DNA from: Trebouxia sp. TZW2008
Taxonomy: Eukaryota; Chlorophyta; Trebouxiophyceae; Trebouxiales; Trebouxiaceae
Length of the DNA: 64,000 nucleotides
Assembly (NCBI GenBank): GCA_002118135.1
Contig: BDIU01000201.1
Coordinates: 372,001-436,000, forward strand
Direction: 5' to 3'
Of the stretch, positions 32,317-44,345 are shown piece after piece; the first letter of the stretch is position 1; each line of letters opens with the position of its first letter. The notes under the pieces were generated by a model. It was not told where the DNA came from. It saw nothing but the letters and a program-made list of their open reading frames with translations, and ran no database searches. Both the position numbers and the translations under genes were made by a program.

Positions 32317-35300
32317 ATGCCTGCACAATGCAAAAGAGACAGTGCAGAGAAAGCGAACGCACCTCTGCATGCGCATCTCGCAATGAAGAGCAGGGAGGAG
32401 CAGCTTGAGGCCTGGAGGGCAAAGCGTGCGAAGCCCCTTGGCAACATCAGCCATACTAACATCTTGAACAGGCCACCCAAAGCTCCTGCAAAGCGAACGG
32501 CTAAGGACTTGGACAGCGCGCGCTCGAAAGTAGGCACTAGCGTTGTGGACAAGGAGAATCAGCCAGATCAGCCTTGCGAGAAGGTCTTGAAGACCAGCAG
32601 TGGCCAAAGCACCAGGATCCCAAGAGCAAAAGCAGCCGGCAGTGACGCTGTTCACGCAGCGGAACCCAGCAGCGCGCCACGGGTCCCTCAGCAAAGCAGA
32701 TCAGAGGCGACCTCAGCTCGCAGGACATCTATCTCGGCCTGCACTTTGGAGCATATGGAAAATCAGTATGACATGCTCAAAGGCACCCTTGACACCCTCA
32801 AGAGGGAGTCAATCAGGTCAGCAGCATAGCTGTTCAAGATGCTGCGCGCATCTGCATGTTCCCAACGCAGGCAACCCCAGACACCTGCTTGACCTGACTG
32901 CCTGTAGGGCCAGCATCAGCGGTGATGCCAGTAGAGCAAGCGCAGCCCAAGTACTAGGCCCCCACAATGGGTCTGAAAGCGCAGCCATCAGATCAGCCCT
33001 GCCAAGAGTGACTGTAGCTTTGCTCAGAGACAGCACTCAGATAGATCCCAGCGGTCAGCGGGCAGGTGTGGCAAGCACATCCGGCAGTGAGCTGCAGCCT
33101 GTTTTTGAGGTGGCAGGACATTTTGAAACCAGAAGCCTTGCCAGTCTTGCTACTGAGCTCTTCAAGGACCCAGCCTTCATGGAGCTGTGTGACAAAGGGC
33201 TCAATGGCACATTGCAGCGCACCAAAGATGGTGCTACAGCTGAGTCCAGGATACAAGAGCTGGCAGGTATGATCACTAATCGTCTATACCTGTATGTGAA
33301 AGCAGGGTACAGCCCCTGCTTACAGCCCCTAGCAGGGTCATAAGACCTCTTTGGCAAGCATGCTGTTGATTGCAATGATCGTGCTGATGTGCCTGAGGCC
33401 TGACAGTTTGTGACAGTTTGTCTGAATGTACAGCAAAACCCTGTCTTATCAAGTGCCATGACAGCCCATGCCCATGTCTGCAAGAAACCCAATGCTGACA
33501 ATGTGACTAGTTGTAGCAAGTGTTGCCAACAACCAACACTTGCAGCAGAAAGATATGATCCTCTATGGGATTGTCTGTGTCCAAGTCCACACATTGCTGT
33601 TTACTGTCTGATGTTGCTTCCCAATTTCCAGTATGTCATTCAGCAGCTAGCATTGACATATGTTATGCAGCTTTGGTGAAGCTGTTGCGGCGGTGCGTGA
33701 ATCAGATGACCAGCAAGACGCGACAGTATGTTGACACCAGCATCAAATTTGAGAGGGAAGCCTCTCAGCAGGTGAGGCATCCTCCTGCATTTCATTTCAT
33801 GCATTCATTCCAAATGTATACGGACAGGCCCAGCTAGGCATGTATTGGAGCCAGTTTGGTCCTGTCCTAAACATCTATATTGAATGTAGGGGCCGCACAG
33901 ATCTTCGCATTCATTCCTTCGTTCGTTTGTTTGTTTGTTGATTCATTCACTCACTCACTCACTCACTCACTCACTCACTCACTCACTCTCACTCACTCAC
34001 TCACTCACATACTCGGTTGCTCATTCACTCACTCACTCACTCGCTCACTCACTCATTCACTCACTCACTCACTCACTCACTCACTCACTCACTCACTCAC
34101 TCGGTCACTCACTCACTCATTCACTCACTCACTCTTTCATTCGTTCGTTCATTCATTCATTCATTCATTCATTCATTCATACTCTCATTTGCACACAGTT
34201 GTCTGCCAAGTGTCTGTGGCTATCTTGCTCATTGAGAACGGAAGACCTCTCTCTCTTTGTTGCATCATCTGCCTGCCTTTCACGCTGTTGCTTGCACACA
34301 AGTCCACTGCAGTAGAGCAACAATCTCTTCATTGTTGCATCTTGGTCACAGCTGGTAGCAGATGGATCACGCTAGATAAGGTCACAAGCTGAATGAAGGC
34401 AGAATTCTGTTGGCTGTTGTGTGTCATCAAATTTTGGCTTACTCTTCTCGGCTTACTGGCTTGGCAAAATGACGCAACGTCATATACGAGAGACAGTATG
34501 GACCATGATAACTTGCGCAAACATTTCCTCAAAAGCGCAGAGCTGTTTCATTCAACGTTCACTGCGTCAACGCCATGATTTACCCAGCATTCTGGGTGTA
34601 GGTGGAGTCTGTGCAGCTAGCTTCAGAGTCATCTCAGAAGCAAATGGAAGTGGAGGTGGCCAATGCTAAGCACAACGCAGCCCAGGCAGCAGCTGCCCAT
34701 AAGTCAGCAGCTGCCTCATGGCAAGGGGAAATGGACTGGCAGAAGTCTGAGGTCAGCCATGCCAAATACCCTTGCACATTGATTGTAATTTCCGTGCTGC
34801 CATTTGTTTCAAGGCTCATCGGACACACATGACATCAAAGTCCAGCCATCTCATCACATTCCAGCCATATCCTACACGAAATCTTTGATCAACATCCATG
34901 TTTAGCATGTCACAGAAATCTTGGCTGAGCTTGCATGCTGAGAAATTTTGTCATTCCAGGAGTGTTTGCCAAAATTGTACGCTAAAATCATATAAGCAAA
35001 GGTCAATTTGGTAAGACAGGCAGACAAAGCATCAGTCTGCAATCAGAGTTGAAATCAAGCCTGGACAATGCAGGTGAGTAGGCTGCAGCGGGAGCTGGAG
35101 CGAATGGAGGCAGAGAGGGATAGAGCTCGCGAAGATGCGCGCAGGTGTGATTCCTACAGGAAATTGTCATATGCTGTTGTGGGCTGGATGGAACGTATTG
35201 CTCAAACCAGCCTGCATGTATGCTTGCATCAGACCCATCAGAAACAAGCCTTGGCTGTGAGTCATGTCTGCCTGATATTGTCTTGTGAATCTTACACTGG

Positions 35301-38300
35301 TTGAACCCACTCAAAGTCAGCAGAATTGGCTCGCTGGTTGCTGGCATCACATCATCCAGCACTGCAGTTTGTTGGCATTGTGCAGGGCAGCCTCAGCACA
35401 GCAGGAGCTTGAAGGCAGCGTGAATGGGCTGAAGAAGGAGACTGGAGCACAGCTGCGGGAGCTGGCCTGTGACAAGGGGGAGGCCCTCAGAGCCCTGCAG
35501 GCAGCCAAGCAGGCTGCCGAACAGCGCCAGCATCAATTGCAGGCATGCTTTGCTGCTTGCTGCATCTGACTGCATGAGCATTGATTCAGACGCAAAGGGC
35601 AGGCCCTCAGAGCCCTGCAGGCGGGCAAACAGGCTGCTGAACAGCGCCAGCATCAATTGCAGGCATGCTTTGCTGCTGCTGCTTGCTGCATCTGACTACA
35701 TCAATATGGACACTCTTGTGATCACCAGCAAGCTCGCCACTTGAACACCGTATGATCAGCATGAGCGATCCTCAATGCCATGCATCAACTCAAACAGCAC
35801 ACATTAATCATCTCATCCAGCAGGCTAAATCAGCTGAATCAGAACTGAAAAGCAATCAAAGCTCCTGCAGTACCAAAGCAGTTGGGAATATGCAATATGC
35901 CAGCTGGTCAAAGCATTGATCAAAGCTCTGTTGCCATCTCAACATCGCTCTACATACAGGAGGAGATGCAGGGTGTGCAGGCTCGTGCTCAGGATGCAGA
36001 GTCCAGAGCAGCTGTGGCAGAAACTGAGCTGCAGACTCTCAGAAAGGTCAGACTCCCCATCTGCTGAGCCTACTCAGCATCTATGCCTCAAAATGTTATG
36101 CCTGTCTGTCAAATAGCCAATGGCATGTACATGTGATTAGAAGTCAAAGCTGCACTGGATGCAGGCGGGCTGAGTCAGTCATACACAAAGTCAATGTCAT
36201 ACCTAGCTGGGCCTGCTGAGCCTGCCTAGCATGCGTTTTGAAATGAAAGCAAGTCAGTGTCTGGATTGTCATGGTCTTGTCAGGCCAGATTCTTGCTTTC
36301 GGACAGCATTGTCGCCTTGAGTGACTCTGCACTGTTTGAGTGTCAGGCCTGTGCTTGCAAGTTCACCAAAGACGCCACATATTAGCTGTCGAGACTGCAT
36401 TCCTCTTGGTGCTGCTGCTGTACTCAGCCTGTACTCATCACTAGCCAAATTGTGTTTCGTTTGCTGCAGCAAGAGGCGACCCTGCAAGAAGCTGCTGCTC
36501 AGAGTCAGGAGCGAGAACACCTCCTGCTAAACCAGAATCAACAGGCAGGCCGCCTTTTGTTGAGTTCTGTCATGACTTTGCGTGCGGACTTGCAGCTGTG
36601 TTGCATTTTTGCAGAGCTCCTTGAAGTCACAAGCTGTACTGATGGTTGTCATTAAGCATCCACATCAGAGCATGCAAGCAATTGCATATGCTTTGTGTTT
36701 CACTGCACCAACAGCCTTGGAGCCAGAAGCCCTCTTGTATATGGTAGAGCAAGCCAGCATGCTCAAAAAGGCATGAGCACACATGTAACTTTGGGTAGCA
36801 GGGCAGCTTGTGCCTTGTGTCAGCATGTAAGACTCAGGTCACACAGCATACATATGCTCTGGCACCATGGCTTTGTAGAAGTGTGTCACACAGCATACAT
36901 ATGCTCTGACACCATGGCTTTGTAGAAGTGTGTCACACAGCATACATATGCTCTGGCACCATGGCTTTGCAGCAGTGGTTTTGGGGATGCCTGCAGGTGC
37001 AGGCAGAGCTAGAGGAGCAGCAGCAAGCGCATGAGCAGGTTGTGGGCCAAAGCACCGACATGCTGGCCCAGTTCAATGACCTGCAAGCCAGGTCAGCGTC
37101 AAGAGTGCGTCGTCCGGAGTACAGTATACCAGAACTGATTTGCATTTTGCCCAAAACCCAGTCGCAGTGTACATGCCACCCCAGTTGTTGACGCACTGGG
37201 CGACTCATGAGCCCTGCAAAGCACTGCATCGCATGAATCGCTACTGCACAGATACAAGGGGTAATCTGCTGCTAAGGAACATGTGATGTTAAAAACGCAT
37301 GCTAGGCAAGAATTGCTTTCTGCAACTGAGTACACGCTCAAAGGCAGAGACCCCAGTATGCAGGTGTACAGATCTGCTAGCTGAGCTGGAGGTTGCACAG
37401 GCCAGCAGCAGCCAGTCACAGCAGCAGCTGCAAAGCGCCTTGCAAGATCATCAGCTGCAACACCTGCAGTGGGAGACTGACAAGACCCAGTTGCAGGTCA
37501 AACACATCTGATTCTCATCTGCATTATGACGCTGCTCAGTGCCAAAACCTGACCACAGCAAGTGAAATCTCATGCGCCACAGCGCTCATTTCTGTGCACC
37601 TCGCATGGTCACCAGCTGCAACACCTGCAGTGGGAGACTGAGAGGACCCAACTGTAGGTCACACACATCTCAGTCTGACCCTGCTTATCATGATGATGAG
37701 TGCAATGCTCCAGATCAATAGCTAGACACATGGCAGGGAACATGCAGCCATGCCTGCGGTTGCACAAACATCAGGCCTGATGCCTGCACAGCACATTCTG
37801 TAACAGCCATCAGAGCAATGCATCAGAATGCTATAAAGAATGCAGTCAAGCTGGCATGTGCGCAGGCATCAGGCATGATGCTTGCACAGCACATTCTGCG
37901 CTTGTAACTGCTGCAGATATCAGCACAAGAGAATGCTGTGTATGAGCCTACCAAAGACTGCACCTTGCTGCTTTTGTTTCAGCAGTGATGTGCACAAGAG
38001 GCACCGAAGCTCTTCCTCACAAATCCCTACAGCTTGTTGTTGCGTCATGTTGTCAGCATTTGCAGCATTGTCAGCATCGCTGGCATTGTACAAGTAATCG
38101 AGTTCAACGACAATCAATGCCATCTACACTTTGTATCAGCCCTTGTGACTTACACGCTGGATGCAATTGCAAGCTGTGGTGATCTACTGCTTGCTGCAGG
38201 CTGACTACGACACTGCATCGGTATCAGCAGCACTGCACAGCGTCAAGCATGTAATGCATAGTGCAGGCTGACAAGAACGCTGGGCTGGCAAGGGAGGCGG

Positions 38301-41300
38301 TTCTACTGGAGGGCAAGTGCCAGCTGAAGGCAGCACTCAGCTCTGCCCTGGAGAGCAAGGCAGAAGTGGAGGCTGCTCTGCAGACAGCCCTTCAGGATCA
38401 GCAGCGCCTCCAGCAAGAGGTAGGGCAGCCCTCAAGTTGCAGACGTATTTGCCAAGGGCTTTGCAGTCCTCTTCTGAGCACTCATGACTGAAGAAAGATT
38501 CAGCATGGTCTTCAGATATCATGGGCCTATCAAGGTTTGCAGTAGTTTTGCAACTGTACCCCTTTAAAACACGAGGCAGCAAGGGCTTATGGCATGTTGT
38601 GGCAGCCATGACATGCTGCTGCTGCACCACTTAATTCTGTTTGAGCTGGAAGTTGGTTGCAAAATTTGAGGACAAAATGTATGGCAACAGCATTGCTCAG
38701 CTGCAGCACCTTGTGGCTGTACTCAAGTGTGACTAAAAGCAAATTTCCATACTTCAAGACTCTTGTAGGCCAAGCAATGGGGGCATGAAGGCAATTACCT
38801 GCTACAAAATCATTCATGACATTTGGTACTCATAGGCAGAAGCAGGGAGCAGCGCGCTTGCTTCCAGGCAGGAGCAAGTGGAGCAGCTGCAAGGGCAGCT
38901 GCAACAGGCAGATGCACAAGTAGTTTCATTGCAGGAAGCTCAGGCAAGCATGGCAGCTGATGCAGCAGCCAAGGCCTCCAAATTAGCTCACTTGGAAGGT
39001 GCGCCTGCAGCTCCCACGTGTCAGAATGATCAGTGTGCCTTGGTGTGATTGTCTGCACTTGCCAATTTGTTCAGCAGTATGTGAGGGCATGATCTACTTG
39101 ATGTAGCATGCCTGCCTGCCCACTTCACACTACAGTCGTAAGGACCTGTGACAAGCATAATAGCACTGTGAAATACCAATCGTCACAGCATGTTCTGATT
39201 CAACAGTTTCAGCAGCATTGTCCTTTGCTTCTTGTGATATACACGACTGCAGCAGACCCCGCAGTGTTGCTGTGCAATTAAGGCTCTGCAAGTCTTTGGA
39301 CACTGCTTGTGTGAAGCTTCACCATGTGCCCCTGCCAAGACTGTTCAGACAGCGATTCTGTCGATCAAAACCATGGCGCTAATGCAGCCTAGTGCCAGGC
39401 ATCTGCACCTGGGACTGCATTTTGAGTAAGCACTGTCCACTTCTTCACCATTTACCTAAACATTGGACAATTATCAGACAGTTTGTCAACCAAGTGGTTG
39501 TTACATATTCTCTTCATATACAGGTGAATTAGAAGCCTTGCAAGGGGCAATGGGCACCGGGGATCAGTCAGAGGTGCTGGGGCGCTTAGTCAGCAGAGTA
39601 GCCACACTAGAAGCTGCTGCTGGCGAGGCAGAAGCCCAGCGCCGCAGCCTGCACAACCAGCTAGTGGAACTCAGAGGAAATGTGAGCCCAAAACCACCTT
39701 GTTTACCAAGACATTTGCCTTTGACATTTTGTTTGGCCGGTTTTGGTTCACGTGTTTTTGCATATGTCTTTCACAGGCTGCCAATTGGCTTGTGGAGCTC
39801 AGAGGAAATGTGAGCCCACAGATGCTATTGTTGTGGTCATATCTTTTCTTTCTTCTGTTTCAAGTCGTTTCCACCTTTTTCTCTTCCCATAAGAGACCCC
39901 GCCAGACAAGCTTGGGTAGTGCTTGGCAATGATGTGCCTGCCAGACTTGCTAAGCATAGTTTGACCAGCCAGTTGAGGGTGATTGCTGCCCATGCCTCTG
40001 TAGCAGACATTGCTTCTGTATTGGGCTCTGCAGTCAGCTGAAATATGAGTGACGCTGGTTGTTACTCTTGTTGTCGTTGGTGCAGTCAGGGATCTGTTGA
40101 GTGTGGTCAAGTCCAGCCTCTGCAGTGGTTTGCCTTCCAGATGGGCTCAGCACAGTTCTGCTAGTGATTTAAGGGCAGCTGCGTTCCATATATCTGTAGC
40201 AAAGGTGCTCTGGGCTCTGTCACTAGCTAGGTCACGCTCGACCGACCCTGTTTGTCACAAAGTCCTCTGGCTGGCGCAGATTAGGGTGTTCTGCCGCGTG
40301 CGGCCAGGCCCTGCCTCTGCAGTGGTGTGTCTGCCAGATGGGCTCAGTGTGCGGCTGGAGGGTGCAACAGAGGGCATCAAGGACTCCACCTTTGCCTTTG
40401 ACAAGGTGTTCGGCGGCCAGTCCAGCCAGGCTGACGTCTTTGCTGAGGTGTCAGACCTGGTGCAATCAGCCCTTGACGGTTACAAGGTAACCTGTCTGAC
40501 TGTCTCAGAAGGGCACACACACAGCTAAAATTTTTGGCCTGCTCATGTATCAACTACAGTGTTTGTACAATGTTTCACACCGTGACTGTTACCTTCCACC
40601 AATGTCTCATGAGAGGTCAAGTAGCCCTGCTTTGTCTGTGTCAATGTGAGAGCTTGGTAGCCATGTCAGATTGAGAGGAGAGCAAGACATGTGCCTGCAT
40701 GCATGTAATGTCTGCAATCAATCAATTGTTCTCAGCAAATTCTGAACAGATGGTGTGTGTTGTTGTGCATGTTGTGACAGGTCCGTTCCATCGGAAATCA
40801 ATATCTGTTTTCGCAGGTTGCCTATAGCAGGTAGTCCCCACATTGCACCGTACTCATCATGGCTCCATTGGCCACAACAGACACATAATGCTTTACAGGA
40901 CAAATTGATTCTAACCCTTGTGGTGCAAGCAAAAGGTCCCATGTACACAGTGTACCCAGCTTGGAGCGAGGTGGGTATCCAAAACTCATGCAGGGCAGCA
41001 ATGCAACGCCTCTGCTGAAATGAGGTAGCAACTGAGATTGTTCTCCTAAGTGGCTGCAGCCAACACTGCACTTGCTCAATGCAGGTACGTCTGATTAGCT
41101 ATGGGCAGGCAAGACACACACCATGCAGGGCAGCCAGTCAATCCCTCTGGTTGCTGTGACACAACAGACCATGCCCTGCGTTCTTGACTTACTGCTGCCA
41201 ACACGCGCTTGCTAAGTGCAGGTGTGCCTGTTCAGCTATGGACAGACAGGTGCAGGCAAGACGCACACCATGCAGGGCAGCAAAGCTGGAGAGGGCCGAG

Positions 41301-43769
41301 GCATCATCCCCCGCGCCATCCTCAAGGTCTGCCTCCCCCGCTCCTCTTTCTGCTCCCCCTGACTGCATGCTAGACTTTGAATACGGAATACATGAGCTTT
41401 GCGACACTGACTCTGCACAAGCTTGATCACAGCATGCAGACTGTCAGCAAAATTGTTCTGGTCACGCGACCTTGCAGCTTTCATTTATAGGCTTATCATG
41501 TGTTGATGGGCACAGATTTTGGAGGCTGCCAGCAAGCTGGGGGAGTCAGGGTGGCAGTATAGCATGGAAGCCTCCTTCATTGAGGTATACAATGAGACCC
41601 TGAGGGACCTGCTAGCTGAGGGGCGCACCCCTAGGGAGGCCGGCAAGGTGCTGGACAACAACGCAATCAAGCACCTGGCTGACGGTATGCAAGCATGCTT
41701 GTCATATCAAGTGTGCATGACATTACTGCTCATGCACACTAATTGGTGGCCAGTCCAGCTTGAGGAGTGCATGCTGCGAGGCCAGTGGATGTTGCCGGCA
41801 ATCTGCTCTTATGCATGGGTTTCTACAACCACAATGTGTTGGGCATGTGAGAGATTGGTCGTGAGCATCTATCCTGCACTGCAAGCAGATGTACGATTAC
41901 TGATGCAGATTGATAACCTGTTCCTGTGTTGGCGGCATAGCAGTACCCTTGCAAACATGCTGACTAATCATGCTGCTGCTGCTGTCCTTGCTCATCCACT
42001 GCGACAACAGGTCAAAGGGCTGACAGGATTGCCAAGTGCTCATTAAGTCATTGTTCATGACACACGCAGATGCTGTTGCAAGACGCAACCTGCCTGTAGT
42101 TGCGCATGCAACTGCTGTCACGGCTGTAGTCAGCAGCATGTGCTGGTCTCAGTGTCAGTTTGCAATTGCTGCTGCTGATGACAGGTGGACAGACAGTGGT
42201 GCAAGGCGCCACGCGACTGCCTATTGGGTGTGCCACAGACGCTGACGCTCTGGTGAAGAAGGCGGCAGCGGCCAGGGCTGTTGAGTCCACCGCCATGAAC
42301 GCCGTCTCCTCCCGCAGCCACTCTGTCTTTACGCTGTTCATTACTGGCCAGCATGAGGCCTCAGGGCAGCGGCTGCAGGGAGCCCTCAACCTTGTTGACC
42401 TAGCTGGCAGGTACCATTGTCATCATCATCATCAGCAGCAGCAGCAGCAAAATACCGCAGGATTCAGAGATGCTCTGCATGACTACCAAAAGTCTGTCAC
42501 AATCCTTGTGAAAAGCAGAAGTTCCTGTTTTCTGTGTGGCATCTGTTCAATGAGAGCCATTCACGTGAGCGCAATATCACATGCAAGGCCTGTTTGTCAT
42601 TGTCCAGCCACAGCTTTGGTAATCATCACCAGTCCCTTCATGCAAGAGGACATACAAAGCGTATGGTGAGTGCAGTGAGAGACTAGCGCGGTCTCAGGTG
42701 GAGGGGAAGCATCAGAAAGAGGCCTGCTCCATTAACAAGTCTCTCAGCAGCCTGGGAGATGTCTTCTCAGCTCTAGCTGGCAAGCAGCCACACATTCCCT
42801 ACCGCAACTCCAAGCTCACACACCTTCTACAGGTCAGCCTGATGCTGCATGCAACTTGGATGCCATAAGTCTAGTATTGCTCAGCTTGCTTGCACCTGGC
42901 ATTGCACCTGGTCATGATGTTGAAGGCTTTCTAGCAGCCTTTGTCTGTCCACAACTTACACCCTTGAGGCAAGTGCGTGTGCCTCATGCTTCCACATGTG
43001 GGCATGCTGATGTCCTTCTGAAAGCCGCAGTCATCCTTGTAGACAATGCTTTTGTGGCAAGTGCTTGATGGACTTGCCTGTGCCCACCAGTATGCACAAC
43101 ATGCTCAGCATCAACAGACTTCTCATCGGCTTCTGCATGGTATTTGAGTGCTGCAATGTCGACAGTATTGCAGCATGGGTATCTTTGCAACCTTCTTTAT
43201 ACATACCTCAGATCATCTGTCGATCCTACCAAATGCTGTCTGTAGGTCTGCAGGGGTACAATATCAATTGTGCTGTCAATGCTGTAAAAGTGTGGGTAAG
43301 AATGTATTGTGTATGCTTGCAGCCGTGCTTGGGAGGAGATGGGAAGACGCTCATGTTTGTCAACATCAACTGTGAGCCAGCCTCTGTCAAGGAGACGCTG
43401 TGCTCGCTGCGCTTTGCTGCCAAAGTGAACCAGTGTGAGACTGGAGCCAAAGGTGGCGCTCGCAAGCACATCTCAGAGATGTCCTCTGGCACAGATAGCA
43501 ATGCAACAGACCCCAAAGAGGTATGAATGCGATTGCAGGCTGTCTACAACATGTGCATTTTGCAATGCAGCATGATAGCACTGTCTGCAGCTTTCAGGTT
43601 ACTGCATATGTGCAGTTTAAGTTTGCACTGTTTCAGACATTGCTGCCAAGGTCAACAGAGTTTGCTGTGCCTGTTGCAGATCAGAAGGCAGACGCTAATC
43701 CCGTCCATGAAGCGCAAGGCGACTGCCCTTCCGAGTGCACCAAAGGCTATAAAACCACGCTTGGCATAG
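32317..43769 (+). CDS. Kinesin-14 (C-terminal motor, minus-end-directed)
   Basis: Twenty exons close in phase to 1117 residues: 32317-32816, 32908-33266, 33671-33771, 34602-34751, 35074-35144, 35386-35542, 35960-36046, 36470-36544, 36997-37091, 37364-37496, 38267-38419, 38836-38998, 39524-39681, 40280-40486, 41222-41326, 41516-41684, 42185-42410, 42676-42832, 43323-43520 and 43680-43769. A basic, Ser-rich tail is followed by about 500 residues of coiled coil. The neck-motor junction [14 protein letters not shown] is diagnostic of kinesin-14. The motor shows the P-loop G-Q-T-G-A-G-K-T, switch [10 protein letters not shown] and switch II L-V-D-L-A-G-S-E, then S-L-G-D-V and Y-R-N-S-K-L-T. Expected role: spindle or microtubule bundling by minus-end motility. 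Introns after 35542 and 36544 seem to use GC donors. Several introns hold exon-end copies and one holds a long microsatellite. Confidence 0.95.
33925..34190 (+). repeat. Tetranucleotide microsatellite, (ACTC)n then (CATT)n
   Basis: About 200 bp of near-perfect actc repeats with a few interruptions pass into a catt run near 34140-34180. It lies inside kinesin intron 3. Because the unit is not a multiple of three, all three frames read repetitive Leu/Thr/His/Ser peptides, which should not be taken as a gene. Confidence 0.95.
35470..35700 (+). repeat. Kinesin exon 6 end and near-identical copy
   Basis: The end of exon 6 with the following intron start (about 35485-35575) recurs at about 35595-35700. 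A run of about 80 bp (GGCCCTCAGAGCCCTGCAGG onwards) differs at only a few bases, so the duplication is recent. Both copies end CAATTGCAG followed by gcatgc, a GC-type donor. Confidence 0.9.
36838..36980 (+). repeat. 46-bp tandem repeat, three copies
   Basis: Three almost identical units of acacagcatacatatgctct followed by (g/a)gcaccatggctttgtagaag lie just upstream of the acceptor at 36996, in a kinesin intron. The third copy runs into the exon-side sequence. Confidence 0.9.
37440..37670 (+). repeat. Kinesin exon end ([11 protein letters not shown]) and copy
   Basis: The end of exon 37364-37496 with its gtcaaac donor recurs at about 37608-37665. There, coding bases are conserved (CAGCTGCAACACCTGCAGTG), but the last Gln codon has become a stop (TTGCAG to CTGTAG) and the gt donor remains. 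Confidence 0.85.
39655..39820 (+). repeat. Kinesin neck-exon end and copy
   Basis: The end of exon 39524-39681 (L-V-E-L-R-G-N, then gtgagcc) is repeated at about 39782-39818 with the same donor. If used, the second donor would add sequence just before the neck-motor junction. Confidence 0.75.
40100..40350 (+). repeat. First motor exon and a relic of its start
   Basis: The segment CCTCTGCAGTGGTTTGCCTT at about 40118-40137 and its flanks match the first motor exon at about 40314-40345 (CCTCTGCAGTGGTGTGTCTG). The following CCAGATGGGCTCAG is shared exactly. The relic sits in the intron just upstream and has no reading frame. Confidence 0.75.
41080..41290 (+). repeat. Kinesin P-loop exon and a relic copy
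   Basis: The P-loop exon start with its acceptor (41219-41285) has an upstream relic at about 41082-41145. It keeps the cag acceptor and the stretch ACACCATGCAGGGCAGC, but an internal deletion has removed the sequence encoding part of G-Q-T-G-A-G-K-T and a stop is present. The relic could not supply a working nucleotide-binding loop. Confidence 0.8.
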
Positions 43770-44345
43770 TAACAGTGAAGTAAACATTGTCAGTACTGCT
43801 CTGTTTTCAAAGTGCCTTCAGCACAAATGATCTTGTGCAGAAGGTGCTACATATTGCTTTGTATCTGCTGTGCTTTCTGTGTCATATGACTATGCATGGA
43901 CTAATGTTGCCTGAGCATGCACATTGAAAGGTGTCACGTTTGATTCTAATGATGATAATATTATGCGATACACCTGTTCAGGGGATATTGTGCATTGGGA
44001 CTTTGGCCTGTCAGCATGCATGTGCAACGCTCTACGATTTCCCATGGACATCATGAAAACGTGATTCAGCCTGAGGACTCACGGTCATTGAGTCTGAGAC
44101 GGCACTTCTTCAGGTGAAGCTGCCAGCTTACACTATCAGAGTCAGTGCATGCTGAAAGCCAAAGTAGGACAACATGTGCATATGTCATGTGCATCCAAGC
44201 CGTGTAACACACGGTCAAGGCAGCGGTCATGATCCTTTGATCAAGATTCCTTGACTGCACAGCAAGGCCCGGCCTGATTGATGATGCTGCACGCGATTTC
44301 GATCAAATTCATGAATTGATCAGGCCTTGCTGTGGCGTGGTCTCC
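43770..44345. other. Intergenic region between kinesin and BTB genes
   Basis: No gene is seen. Near 44262-44330 there are several tgatca-centred short inverted elements (gcaaggcccggcctgattgat and, 45 bp later, aattgatcaggccttgc). They may be regulatory or chance; they lie just upstream of the BTB start. Confidence 0.4.

Noticed and set aside
33880..34392. Long plus-strand frames rich in Leu-Thr-His-Ser
   Set aside because: They are translations of the actc microsatellite; all three frames are open because the repeat lacks stop codons.
36838..36980. 46-bp triple repeat as a CRISPR or recombination site
   Set aside because: Simple head-to-tail tandem repeat inside a kinesin intron with no spacers.
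44262..44330. Inverted repeat upstream of the BTB gene as a terminator or hairpin element
   Set aside because: Pairing is imperfect and split by a 3-base insertion; not convincing without folding analysis.
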